Source: Pycnococcus provasolii
Lineage: Eukaryota > Chlorophyta > Pseudoscourfieldiophyceae > Pseudoscourfieldiales > Pycnococcaceae
Assembly: GCA_938743325.2 (NCBI GenBank)
Contig: OW568883.1
Location: forward strand, 372,001-436,000
Length of the DNA: 64,000 bases
Reading direction: 5' to 3'
Shown here: in pieces, positions 7,789 through 16,618 of the stretch
Position numbering within the stretch: position 1 is the first letter of the stretch
How the letters are laid out: every line of letters begins with the position of its first letter
The notes under the pieces: model-generated
Seen by the model: only the letters and a program-made list of their open reading frames with translations
The model's database searches: none
Told to the model about the DNA's origin: nothing
Program-made: the position numbers and the translations under genes

Positions 7789-10700
7789 TCAACCCGTCAC
7801 GGCTTTCTCGAGGTGGAAGGGACTGTTGCTTCCAACCTCCACCAGAAAAAGGTCATCGGGACCCTCACCGCTCGCCTCCGCAGGTGCAAATCGCGTCATG
7901 ATGATGGTCGATACGCCCGCGGGCACATTCACCTCGTGCATGAGCGGGCACTCGCGGGAAAGAAACGCACTCTCGAAGAACACGCGCATGCGTACGTCAT
8001 TGGCGTTGTCCTTAGGGCTCGGTGGTTCGCCACGGAGCACGTAGAATCCAACAAGATTGTCAATCACGAACGGTACGCGTCTCGGCCTGGTGGGCGAGCG
8101 CGATCGAGGTCGACGCATGGATGGCATTTTGCTTAGTCCAGATGCCTGCACGTTGGCACCTGTGTCGGCACCACCCTCCGCCGCCTCGTCATCCTCATTG
8201 CCATCCGCCGAGGTGGCTGGCCTTCCACTGTCCGCCGCCGCCGAGGCGGAATTGCCGCCGGCAGCCGCTTCGGCAGCCTCTGCCTGCGATGGCGATGCGT
8301 GCAATGAGGACGCGCGGCGACGGTGCAGTGCGATGCGCACTCGAATTGGCACGTCCGTTTCAAGTCTGAAGCTTGGGTTCTGCAGCCAGCTTGAGTACGC
8401 TCGGCTGCCACCGCATCGGCCATCCACCCAACGCCCGTCGAGAAGGAACGAGCACGTTGCGGGGAATGTTGCCATGCCGACGGCACTGGAAGGATCCGCC
8501 GGTGCGTCCGTAATCACACTAACGAGCACAGCGCCCGTTGGCGCGGGGTTGCGCTGATACGCGATCACGGAGTAGTCGCCAGCTGGCAGCGTGGTGACGA
8601 GGCTTGCGTGCTGCGTTCCGTTGGTCGAGCTTGCCTCCGGCTTGCCCTCGACGGGACCTGCAACCACGTAACATGCGCTGCCATCCGAAGACGTCATGTC
8701 CAGGCAGTTGACGCGCCCTGGTCCATCCGAGGCACGATCGGCGGTTGCGATGAGCAATCCGTGGGCGCCTTCCGTCAGCTGCCCGGCGTTGTCACGTCCT
8801 TCGACGAGTAGCGCGACACGCGTTTTTCGTGGGATGCGCAGTAGCCACTGCGGATTAGACGCAAAGCGGACGGAGTCCACAGGGCCACCTATGTTGGCAA
8901 GGTTCCACGCCGCAGAACCTCGCAAGCCGATGGGCTGCGCGAGCCGGGTCATCTCGATTGGATTGGCGGAGATGACTCGAAGTGCGAACGCCCCCTCGCG
9001 CCCTCGCTCGCTGCAGAAGGGGACGCAGATGTAGGTCGCACCGGGCTCAGCCTCGAACGAACACCCAACCTCGCGGAAGGTGTCCGGTTCCGAAGCGGCG
9101 ATGCACTCTGAGGCGGTGACGCGCCAGACGCGATCCGGGCGACGGCGACGCCGATGCAGCACAACACAACCAAACTTGAGCGGCTCCTCGAAGCGATCTG
9201 GCACGGAATCTCGCGTCATGAGAGGTGGCAGCTTCACGCAGGTGTCGCGTGCGGAAATTGCCACGGTCACCGTGCCACCCTTGCGGACGGAGATTTGGAA
9301 GTGCGGGTTGGTGCAAAACGTCGCAGCTCCCGGCGGCCCGCCTGAGCAGTCTCCGATCCAAGCGGCGGCAACGCCGATGTGGTGGTGGTGCGGAGGCAGG
9401 AGGCAGCAGCACGTTACGAGGTCGAACGTTGCGCACAGTGCGCTCAGCGGCATCCACCACGTTCCATCGCCGGGTGCGAACTCGATGTCGAGCTCGTTCA
9501 GCGCCGCAGCGCCCGCCTCGCTCTGCGTCCACTCCTCGCCATTCCAGATGGAGGCGGTGAACGGATTGGCGAGGCGCACGAGGTATTCGGACGCACCCGT
9601 CTCACGCAGCTCGAGCACGGGGTACGCGCAGCCTGGCTCAAGGCCGGAGGCGATCAGGCTGTTCGCCCGCGCGCTCGTGACGTCGCACGTTACACACAGC
9701 AAGCTTCCCTGCGCCCACTGCTTGCGCAGAATCGGCCAGACGGCGTCGCCCTCGAGGCCGGTCTGCACGTCACTCAGGTCGACGTTAAGCAGCGTTCCGC
9801 CAGTCAGGTCGACGAGCGCGCACCTTGCGTCGACATTTTCGAGCGCGTGATATCCTCCGTGCAGCTTCGCGTACGCCTTCTCTAAGAGGGCAGGCCAGAG
9901 TTCGCCCTCCGCGCCGTGCATGAAGAGCGGCTCTCCGGTGACTGCGTCGACGGGTATGTCCGCGTCAACGGAGACGTCGTGCCATCGTCCGTGCTTGTAC
10001 AGCGTGAAGGTGAAGAGCCCTTGCGACGCGTAGTCGTCGCTGACGATGAGGTCAAGGATGAGGTCCTCGCGCGTCGCGACGGTGGCAAGCGCGCCGTGGA
10101 ATCCTCGTCCTCCAGGCGCGGACTCCTCCGCGGAGCTGACGAGTCCGCTCCCTCTCACGATGGGGTGCTCGTGTCGCTTGGCGTCGTACAGCACGCCGTT
10201 AAGTCGCGACCACGCCACCGGCGTGGCTCCCGGTGGTGTGGTGGCATTTCTGCCATACAGCGACTCTTCGCCAGCAGGGAAGTGTCCGTCGAAGAAGAGC
10301 GCGCCGTCGGCGGGCGCGAGCGTGCTCTCTGGCACGCCCGTTGGTGCAGGCAGTGCGAGCCAGCGTGCCGCCGCCTGCGCCTCCATAGTTTCTGACGGCG
10401 CGAGCGTGCTCGCGTACGTCAATTTCAGGTTCCTGATTGACGTGGACATGCCGTCCGTGATGTCTGCGTACTTGCGTCCTGAGCGCGTTCGCGACTGACG
10501 CGACGACGTCGTTGACCTCATGTACGATGGCTGGGAAGATTCCACCGTGGTATTATTCTCACCACCCCCACCCCCAAGGTTGTTGTTGTTGGCATTTGCA
10601 GCAGGGGCTGTAGAGGGTCGAAAAAGGCCGCCGGAAGGGACTGCGCCACCAGGGCCAGCGCCAGCACCGCCAGGAGGAGGAGCGAATCCAAATCCCTTTG

Positions 10701-10869
10701 CAAAGTTGGAAATGGAGCCGGAATCATGATGGCCGTTCTCCTCCTCCTCCACGCCCCCCATGGATAAGGATGAAAACGAAAGCTCCGACGCAGGTGGATG
10801 TGCCCGAGATGATGTGCCCGGACCACCACCACCGAGGCCACCACCACCATGGGACGTCGACGGGCGCAT
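7789..10869 (-). CDS. Calpain-fold protein with degraded catalytic triad (pseudo-protease)
   Basis: A 1026-aa protein with a disordered Gly/Ser-rich N-terminus (about 1-140), a calpain cysteine-protease domain and repeated C2-like (calpain domain III) beta modules, e.g. TFCTNPHFQISV and later LQNPSFRLETDV. Aligned by eye with calpains, GDCWLLAA becomes GRGFHGALA, so the nucleophilic Cys is Gly. GHAYSV becomes GCAYPV, so the His is Cys. Only the Asn of the NPW motif remains (LANPFTASIWNG). It is therefore probably a scaffold or regulator rather than a protease. The ATG at 10869 was preferred because the longer frame begins with GTG. An Ala/Ser/Glu-rich linker lies near the C-terminus. Confidence 0.8.
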   Translation of the reverse strand: MRPSTSHGGGGLGGGGPGTSSRAHPPASELSFSSLSMGGVEEEENGHHDSGSISNFAKGFGFAPPPGGAGAGPGGAVPSGGLFRPSTAPAANANNNNLGGGGGENNTTVESSQPSYMRSTTSSRQSRTRSGRKYADITDGMSTSIRNLKLTYASTLAPSETMEAQAAARWLALPAPTGVPESTLAPADGALFFDGHFPAGEESLYGRNATTPPGATPVAWSRLNGVLYDAKRHEHPIVRGSGLVSSAEESAPGGRGFHGALATVATREDLILDLIVSDDYASQGLFTFTLYKHGRWHDVSVDADIPVDAVTGEPLFMHGAEGELWPALLEKAYAKLHGGYHALENVDARCALVDLTGGTLLNVDLSDVQTGLEGDAVWPILRKQWAQGSLLCVTCDVTSARANSLIASGLEPGCAYPVLELRETGASEYLVRLANPFTASIWNGEEWTQSEAGAAALNELDIEFAPGDGTWWMPLSALCATFDLVTCCCLLPPHHHHIGVAAAWIGDCSGGPPGAATFCTNPHFQISVRKGGTVTVAISARDTCVKLPPLMTRDSVPDRFEEPLKFGCVVLHRRRRRPDRVWRVTASECIAASEPDTFREVGCSFEAEPGATYICVPFCSERGREGAFALRVISANPIEMTRLAQPIGLRGSAAWNLANIGGPVDSVRFASNPQWLLRIPRKTRVALLVEGRDNAGQLTEGAHGLLIATADRASDGPGRVNCLDMTSSDGSACYVVAGPVEGKPEASSTNGTQHASLVTTLPAGDYSVIAYQRNPAPTGAVLVSVITDAPADPSSAVGMATFPATCSFLLDGRWVDGRCGGSRAYSSWLQNPSFRLETDVPIRVRIALHRRRASSLHASPSQAEAAEAAAGGNSASAAADSGRPATSADGNEDDEAAEGGADTGANVQASGLSKMPSMRRPRSRSPTRPRRVPFVIDNLVGFYVLRGEPPSPKDNANDVRMRVFFESAFLSRECPLMHEVNVPAGVSTIIMTRFAPAEASGEGPDDLFLVEVGSNSPFHLEKAVTG

Positions 10870-11508
10870 GTCTCCGCTTAAGGTTAAGGTGAAACCAAAC
10901 AAAAAGGGCGTGATGGCCGGCCACCGAGTCACCGACCGGTCGGGAGAGTCGGGAGAAAAAAGTAAGTCGGGTCGGGAGAAAAGGAGTCGGGTCGGGCTGT
11001 CGGGAGAGTCCCTGGTAGAGTCCCTGGTGGGGATGGCCCTGTGAAGTGTGATGGCCGGCGCCGACTACATAAGAACTAGTTAGGGGAACGGGGACCTACC
11101 TTAGAGTCCCAGACGACCCCTTAAAGTTACACCTTGGAGACGCACACGCACACGCATACGATCTCGCATACGATCTCGAGACGCTCGGGACCCGATGATG
11201 GGTCCCACGATCTTTGGCTCCTCCGGCCTCGGGCTGTCGGGGGGTAGTATTCTTTGACCGGTAAAGTAAAAGTCTCCCAAAGTGTCTCCCAAAGTAGGCT
11301 TCCTACAGCCTACAGGTAAAGATTTACAGGGGAGTGGGCTGTTAGGGTTAGGGTTAATCCTAACCCTAACCCTTTGCGTTTTTGCCTCTCCTCTCCAGTT
11401 CCAGTTCCCACCACGTCATACCAACCGTGTCACTTCACTGCTTTTCGTCGCACCCCTGTCAGCCTGTCAGCCTGTGGAAACGTGTCCAGTAGTAGTACCC
11501 TACCCGAA
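10870..11508. other. Intergenic region with GTCGGG-rich tract and telomere-like repeats
   Basis: It separates the divergent genes at 10869 (minus) and 11509 (plus). It holds an imperfect gtcggga-type repeat (about 10940-11030) and the telomere-like inverted array annotated separately. I see no gene in it. Confidence 0.6.
11341..11373. promoter_or_regulatory. Head-to-head telomere-like repeats upstream of gene 11509
   Basis: TTAGGG units are followed directly by CCCTAA units (gttagggttagggttaatcc, then taaccctaaccct). This forms a palindrome that ends 136 bp before the ATG. Confidence 0.6.
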
Positions 11509-12441
11509 ATGTCTGCTTTCCAGGAGGATGACTTTGTCGCCTCGTCCAAGTTTACGGGCGCAAGGCCTGGGTATATTTTCCGCACCGGCTCGTCGGGTGT
11601 GGGATATTACCGCGACAATCCCTTGTCGTCTACATCGAGTCAGTGTAGGTGTCCCGCCCGTGAAATGTCGCGCACGTCGTATTCTCGTGCGTCGAAGACA
11701 TTGGCGCTAGCAGCTATCGCATCTCAGTCTCGTGCCGGTGCGTCTCGCAAAAGGAAGAATGTGAGTGACTCTTCCTTTGGCAACAACAACTCCTCCACCA
11801 GCAAGAAGAAGACTCGAAGTGATGATGGTGGAGTGGCTGCTTCATTGCCTTCATGGTGGAGTGACGAGAGGGTGATGCGACGCAGGGAGCTTGTCGACGC
11901 ACTCGAGATGAGTGGCATGATGCTTCGAAGTGACTCGAAGTTGTGCGATCGCTATGTCGACGACGGCGTTGTGGAGGGATATACACTCACGAAGGTTGTG
12001 AGGCGCATGGCAGAGATGAAGTACTTGCACGAGTACACGAACTACAAGCGCTACGCAGATCAGAACTTCCAAGCGTATCGGAGTGAGGTGCGCGACAGGC
12101 ACGAGGACATGTACTACGATGACTACGATGATGACTTGTACGATCCGTTTGAGTACGAAGACCGACACGAGGACCGAATGGCGGGCGAGAACGCGCGAGA
12201 AAAAGCAGAGCGCAGAGTGCTGCGCCAAAAAGGTGGGTGGCCTCATCGTTGGCCATGGCTGCGAAATAAGTGGACTAAGGAGAACTTGCATAAGCTGCCA
12301 CCCACGCTCAAGAAGCGAGCGCGTGAGCTACTTCTTTGTTTGCCGCGCGTTCTTAGCGTGAACGCCGCCACAGCGTCGAGCATTGCATACCGCGGGGGAC
12401 TTTTTCCATATCTCGCCATGGTGAGTATGGTAAACATTTGA
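11509..12441 (+). CDS. Hypothetical protein with FxGxRxGYxFxxGxxGxGYY motif, 310 aa
   Basis: Begins MSAFQEDDFVASSKF and then carries FTGARPGYIFRTGSSGVGYY (about residues 14-33). This short motif recurs in otherwise unrelated eukaryotic proteins and has no single function that I can assign. It is followed by a Ser/Lys-rich linker, a helical acidic-aromatic segment (residues about 175-240, DMYYDDYDDDLYDPFEYEDRH) and a C-terminal part with WTKENLHKLPPTLKKRAREL. The ATG at 11509 was chosen because upstream codons in frame are non-ATG and cross the telomere-like array. TGTAA lies about 80 nt after the stop. Function unknown. Confidence 0.6.
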   Translation: MSAFQEDDFVASSKFTGARPGYIFRTGSSGVGYYRDNPLSSTSSQCRCPAREMSRTSYSRASKTLALAAIASQSRAGASRKRKNVSDSSFGNNNSSTSKKKTRSDDGGVAASLPSWWSDERVMRRRELVDALEMSGMMLRSDSKLCDRYVDDGVVEGYTLTKVVRRMAEMKYLHEYTNYKRYADQNFQAYRSEVRDRHEDMYYDDYDDDLYDPFEYEDRHEDRMAGENAREKAERRVLRQKGGWPHRWPWLRNKWTKENLHKLPPTLKKRARELLLCLPRVLSVNAATASSIAYRGGLFPYLAMVSMVNI

Positions 12442-12611
12442 TGATGATTTGTTGTGACTTGTGAACTTTTGTTGATCTGACGGAGTGACGGCAGCGTTCC
12501 TTTTGATAGTTTTTTTTTTTGTAACTTCAAACACGAATAACTCAAATGGGACTTGACTTTATCTTGACCAACTAAGATACCTGACCAAGAACGGGTGGAG
12601 AGTCACTATAT

Positions 12612-13235
12612 TCAGGGTCCACTAATACCGCGTTCGCACACCGCATACAAAAACGCTTCCACAGCGTCTCCAACCTGCGGCTCAGGAATGTCGCGACCTT
12701 GCACGGAGAGTGTCACGGAGTACACCTTCGCAGCTCCTTTGCGTTTGGATACAGCCGTGGCGATGCGTGCGGCATGCGCCGCAACGCTCGGCGGCGCCGG
12801 CACCAGCGCGCCTTCCTCGTCCCGCGCGCGTTCCACCGGTGCAACGCCATTCGGCGCGAGCTGTACGACATCGACTTCGGGAGGAACCACCACAGGTTCA
12901 TCCGCGGCCGGCGACGGATCCTCCTCATCAGACTCCGAGGAAGATGAATCCTCCGATGGCGGCGGCGATGGCGACGTTGGAGCTTGCTCTTGTACTACGC
13001 GGCCGGCGCGGCGGCCACTGCCACGTGGCTTTGTGGCAGGTACGACGGACGGTACCGTGAAGGAACGGCGAGCAATCGATGATTGCGATCCTCCATCAGG
13101 CAAACTGTCATGGGCGGTTTGAAATGAGGGAGACATTCGCGACTCAGATTGGGCGGCTCGAGCCGCACGCTTGCGCACAGCACTAGTAGACTGCGACAGC
13201 GGTTTGCCCCCCGGAGGCGGCGGCACATCTGCCAT
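12612..13235 (-). CDS. Hypothetical protein, 207 aa
   Basis: No recognised family. The first 150 residues look disordered (Pro, Ser, Ala, Glu-rich, with SSSSESDEEDPSP). The last 50 (AAKVYSVTLSVQGRDIPEPQ and on to AVEAFLYAVCERG) look folded and may be the functional part. The ATG at 13235 is preceded, 72 bp upstream, by telomere-like repeats, as at several other starts in the window. It converges with the gene ending at 12441. Confidence 0.5.
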   Translation of the reverse strand: MADVPPPPGGKPLSQSTSAVRKRAARAAQSESRMSPSFQTAHDSLPDGGSQSSIARRSFTVPSVVPATKPRGSGRRAGRVVQEQAPTSPSPPPSEDSSSSESDEEDPSPAADEPVVVPPEVDVVQLAPNGVAPVERARDEEGALVPAPPSVAAHAARIATAVSKRKGAAKVYSVTLSVQGRDIPEPQVGDAVEAFLYAVCERGISGP

Positions 13236-13306
13236 GGGTGATCGGCGTGGTTAATCCCACCAAAATGTGACAACAAAAGGGAAAAAAACAGATATGTCGT
13301 TGCACT

Positions 13307-13323
13307 GGGTTAGGGTTAGGGTT
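13307..13323. promoter_or_regulatory. Telomere-like repeat upstream of gene 12612-13235
   Basis: Nearly three TTAGGG units, 72 bp before the ATG at 13235. Confidence 0.5.
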
Positions 13324-13335
13324 CTAGGTATCCCT

Positions 13336-13383
13336 ATTAGGGGTCACAACTGCACCGAATATGAAGCAGTTGTGACCCCTAAT
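13336..13383. repeat. Perfect 18-bp hairpin with 12-nt loop
   Basis: attaggggtcacaactgc (13336-13353) and its exact reverse complement (13366-13383) enclose accgaatatgaa. It is not followed by a T-run and is not next to a gene end. It may be a small mobile-element end or a structured RNA. Confidence 0.8.
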
Positions 13384-14286
13384 CCATTTGCGCCCAGACT
13401 CGCACGGCTTCGCCGTACTCGCCCTTTGCGCCCAGACTCGCACGGCTACGCTCGCGCTCGGGCCCGTCCCTCCCCCTCCCCCTCTCCCCCCCCTCCCCCC
13501 CCCCCTTTCCCTTCCCTGCCCCCCTCCTGGGATGTCCCACTTTGGTCGCGCACAAACAACGGGCAATTTGCATGTCCCACTTTGGTCGTGAGCCAACAGT
13601 GGCAAAATTTCCCACCCAAAAATCCCACTCAAAGTGGGACATGTGAGGAGCTTGCAAGCAAGCTCCCCGCCTTAAAATCCCCCACACAAATTGGGACATC
13701 CCCATTCCCCTTCCCTGAGTGTTTTGTTAAAGTATATGTAGTTCTCCGGCCTGCTTGATGAATGAGGAGTTCTGTTGATGAACGGTGCATAGGATGGTAG
13801 TACTACATAGACTATTAGTGGGAGCCGGCCGGTGAACTTGCTCGCCTTCCCAGTTCCATCCCGTAAAAAGTGGTACATAAACCTTGTTTTTTTAGTGCAT
13901 CTTTCCCGCGGGTTCCCCATCCCCATCAAACGGCTGTTTCTTTGGTTGCAAGACCTCGACTGCTCGAGGGTCCTTGAATGATTGATGGATTGATGCACGC
14001 GTTCCATGATGCTCAAACACACACAGACAGGCTCTCCCCATTTCACCAACAACTGCTGCTCCCATCAGTCTATTTATTCCAAGACCTGAGCTCATCATCA
14101 GGAAAGAAAAAGACACTTCTTGAGTTGTCCCCATCACATCACGGTATACACACATCAACGTTTGGCCATCACTAACCTGAGCTGCTTATAGTGAGTGTGC
14201 TAGCTGTGTGTGCGTGTCGGTGAACGGAAGCGTCTCTCATCTTGTCTCCGAAGTGCTTTCATCACACAACCTAGCTTTCAACAGCT
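13384..14286. other. Non-coding stretch with short repeats
   Basis: It contains two copies of a 'cgcccagactcgcacggct' block (about 13389-13450), a pyrimidine tract (about 13465-13530), and tgtcccactttggtcg twice directly (about 13533 and 13572), with an inverted aaagtgggacat near 13630. This looks like a decayed non-autonomous element. From 13700 to 14286 I see no gene. The last part is the leader of the spliced gene at 14287. Confidence 0.45.
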
Positions 14287-15458
14287 ATGGCGTCGGCAGG
14301 CGTCCTCTCGCTTCCCGCGCTGTCCGCAACGCAGTCGACGGCGCCCCTCTCACTCACGCACAGCCTCGCGCTGTCGGCGAGAAACGCCGGAAAACTGCCC
14401 AAGTCGTGCGCAAGTGCCGTCAACGGCGACGGCGGGCGCGTCAAGTACACCAAGTACGTCACAGGACAGACTTTTTTCCTGTCAAACTAACTATGCATAG
14501 GCCTGCAAAGTTGGCAATTCGATTTCACTCACAACGGAACATACACACAAACAAACAAACGCAATTCTTTCACAGTCGGGCTCTGTACGATAGCCCGAGC
14601 TATGCGGACAGCATGGACCTTACCACCTCGAGCATGCTGCGCTCCAGCTCGCTCGTGATGGCGTCAAGATTCCGCGAGAGGTTCGAGCACAGGCCTTGCA
14701 CGCTGACAAGGACAACCAGCGAGACTATCGTAGATACCAGCGCGGAGCAGCTTGGCTTTCCTAAGCGCCAGAGAACAGACGCTACCGTGAGCTACGGCAA
14801 GCTGCTGCCGAGCGCACGCGCAACGAAGGGCTACGTCGCAAACGCCGTTCCAAAACCTCCGAAAATTCTCTCGTTTTGGGGCAAGTGGTTCGAGCAAGCG
14901 ACGAGGCCGCACAAGGTTTTCATTGAGTACCACTGCTCGAGTCAGACGTTCCGCGTCACGAGCCAGAGCCTCTTTCTTCACGCACCTGTGCTGATGCGCT
15001 GCTACCGCGTCGAGAACGGACATCGCACGATGATCGTTACGGCAGACGATCTGCACGTCGGCGCGACGCTGGAGCTGCTTGGCAAGAAGGTTGTTCTGAA
15101 GCAGTGCGGCTCCCTCGAGACGCTGAACTGGATTGACTTCAAGGCGAAGACGCTGCTGCATGTGAAGAAGCGACTGGAGAAGGAGCTGGGCAAGTTCTGC
15201 GTCGTGAGCCACACGTCGACGTTCATGACGGGCAAGTCCGTCTCCGTGCAGAACAGCCACTACTTCGCGGGGTACTCGCTGCACGACTCGCACGTTCCTA
15301 TGGGCGGGCGGGCGCACATCAGCGGCTTACGTTTCGACGTCGGTCGTTTGAGCGACGCTTTGCGTCGATTTAGGTGGGACGAAGCGTCGATTCGGCGTGT
15401 GCAAAAACCACTTCTTGAAGTGATGTGGCCGCACGAAAAACGCGCGAAAACGAGTTAA
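14287..15458 (+). CDS. DM10-domain protein (spliced), 349 aa
   Basis: Two exons, 14287-14453 and 14576-15458, joined across a GTACGT...TTTCACAG intron of 122 nt; the join keeps frame (1050 nt). The Ser/Ala-rich N-terminus MASAGVLSLPALS is followed after a linker by a DM10-like domain (ILSFWGKWFEQ, VFIEYHCSSQTFRV, APVLMRCYRV, DLHVGATLELLGKKVVLKQC). The spacing fits the DM10 domains of EFHC1/Rib72-type microtubule inner proteins of cilia. Only one such domain is present, against three in Rib72. The C-terminus (KKRLEKELGKF to the end) is unassigned. This suggests a flagellate ancestry or stage. The DM10 assignment is by eye. Confidence 0.6.
14454..14575 (+). other. Intron of the DM10 gene
   Basis: Donor gtacgt, pyrimidine-rich 3' end, acceptor cacag. 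Splicing removes in-frame stops of the exon 1 frame and links the two coding frames. Confidence 0.75.
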
Positions 15459-15760
15459 GTGAACTCTTTTTTTTTAACTTTGAAAAAAAAGTTAGCTAGC
15501 TAGCTCCATATTATTGAGTAACAAAGTGTCTTGCATATACACACATACATACATGTTTAATTATATGGATTGCATGCCGTGCTGTATTTATTCGGTCAGT
15601 CGGTAAGTTTAAAGACTTGAGCGTTCGACGATTGCGTTGCGTTCGGGGTTTGGATTTACCTTTACCTTTCGGGGTTGGCCTTCGTGGGACTTTTCCGTTT
15701 TCCTGTTTTGTTTTCTTCGCTTGTCATTTTCACTTCACTCATTTGCCTCACGTGTGCCCC
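15459..15760. other. Intergenic, no gene seen
   Basis: AT-rich, with a small hairpin just after the DM10 stop (ttaactttg/aaaaaaaagttagc). It serves as 3' flank of the DM10 gene and 5' flank of the FtsJ gene. Confidence 0.5.
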
Positions 15761-16525
15761 ATGGCGCCTCAGCGCGCCAGCAGAGGCACGTCCGCGCCGC
15801 TGGTGGACCACTTTGCGCGCCGCGCTCGCGCACGTGGGTACCTCGCGCGATCCGCATTCAAACTGCTCGAGCTCGTCGAGAAGTTTCAAACCCTCCTTCC
15901 TTCGTCTTCTGGTTTGCCGCGCGTGCTTGACTTGGGCTGCGCGCCTGGCTCGTGGACGCAGGTTGTGCTCGAGCGCATGTCCCCAAAAGGCGTGGTGATT
16001 GGCGTCGACCTCGCACAAACACCGCTCGAACGGATACACGACGCGCGCGCCATCAGCGTGTGCTCAGATATGACGAAAACCAAGCGCACGCTCGTTAAGT
16101 GCGTGAGCGCATTAAACCTTAATAACAATACAGCCAAGCCATCCGCGCTCTTCGACTGCGTGCTGAGCGACGCAATGGCAAACACGACCGGTGCTCGCGA
16201 AGTCGACGCAGACAGAAGTCGTGAACTTGTGCGTGCTGCGCTGCGGCTGGCTCTCGGAGAGCAACACGCTGGCAGAGACGACTTTGGCGACGACGACGAC
16301 GAAGAAGAAGAAGGCGACGAGTTGGCACGGCACCTTGCTCAAGTGGGAAGTTTGAGAGCAAGAGGTAGTGTGGCCATCAAGCTCTTCGCGGGCGACCCGA
16401 AGGAGGAGAAGGCGATTTTGCAGCTGCTCAGAGACAACTTCACGCGAGCGCACCGAGTACGCCTATCCACAAGTCGAAAGGACAGCCGTGAGGAGTACCT
16501 CGTGGGGCTCGGACGACGAATGTGA
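15761..16525 (+). CDS. FtsJ/RrmJ-family 2'-O-ribose RNA methyltransferase
   Basis: A 254-aa SAM-dependent methyltransferase. The K-D-K-E catalytic tetrad is visible: K in ARSAFKLLEL (about residue 32), D in LSDAM (about 136), K in SVAIKLF (about 206) and E in REEYLVG (about 245). The SAM motif is VLDLGCAPGSWTQV. Length and the compact N-terminus match the RrmJ/MRM2 class, which methylates large-subunit rRNA in bacteria and organelles, rather than the longer Spb1 or Trm7 types. The ATG at 15761 is the first in frame; the frame upstream has only non-ATG starts. An Asp/Glu-rich insertion (DDFGDDDDEEEEGDE) lies before the third motif. TGTAA follows the stop. Confidence 0.88.
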   Translation: MAPQRASRGTSAPLVDHFARRARARGYLARSAFKLLELVEKFQTLLPSSSGLPRVLDLGCAPGSWTQVVLERMSPKGVVIGVDLAQTPLERIHDARAISVCSDMTKTKRTLVKCVSALNLNNNTAKPSALFDCVLSDAMANTTGAREVDADRSRELVRAALRLALGEQHAGRDDFGDDDDEEEEGDELARHLAQVGSLRARGSVAIKLFAGDPKEEKAILQLLRDNFTRAHRVRLSTSRKDSREEYLVGLGRRM

Positions 16526-16618
16526 ATATGACGAATAATTGTAATTATTGATTGAATTAAAAAAAATCGTTGATAACTAAGTAACTCGCAGCACAGTCAG
16601 TCGTCCAACCTTTTTTTT

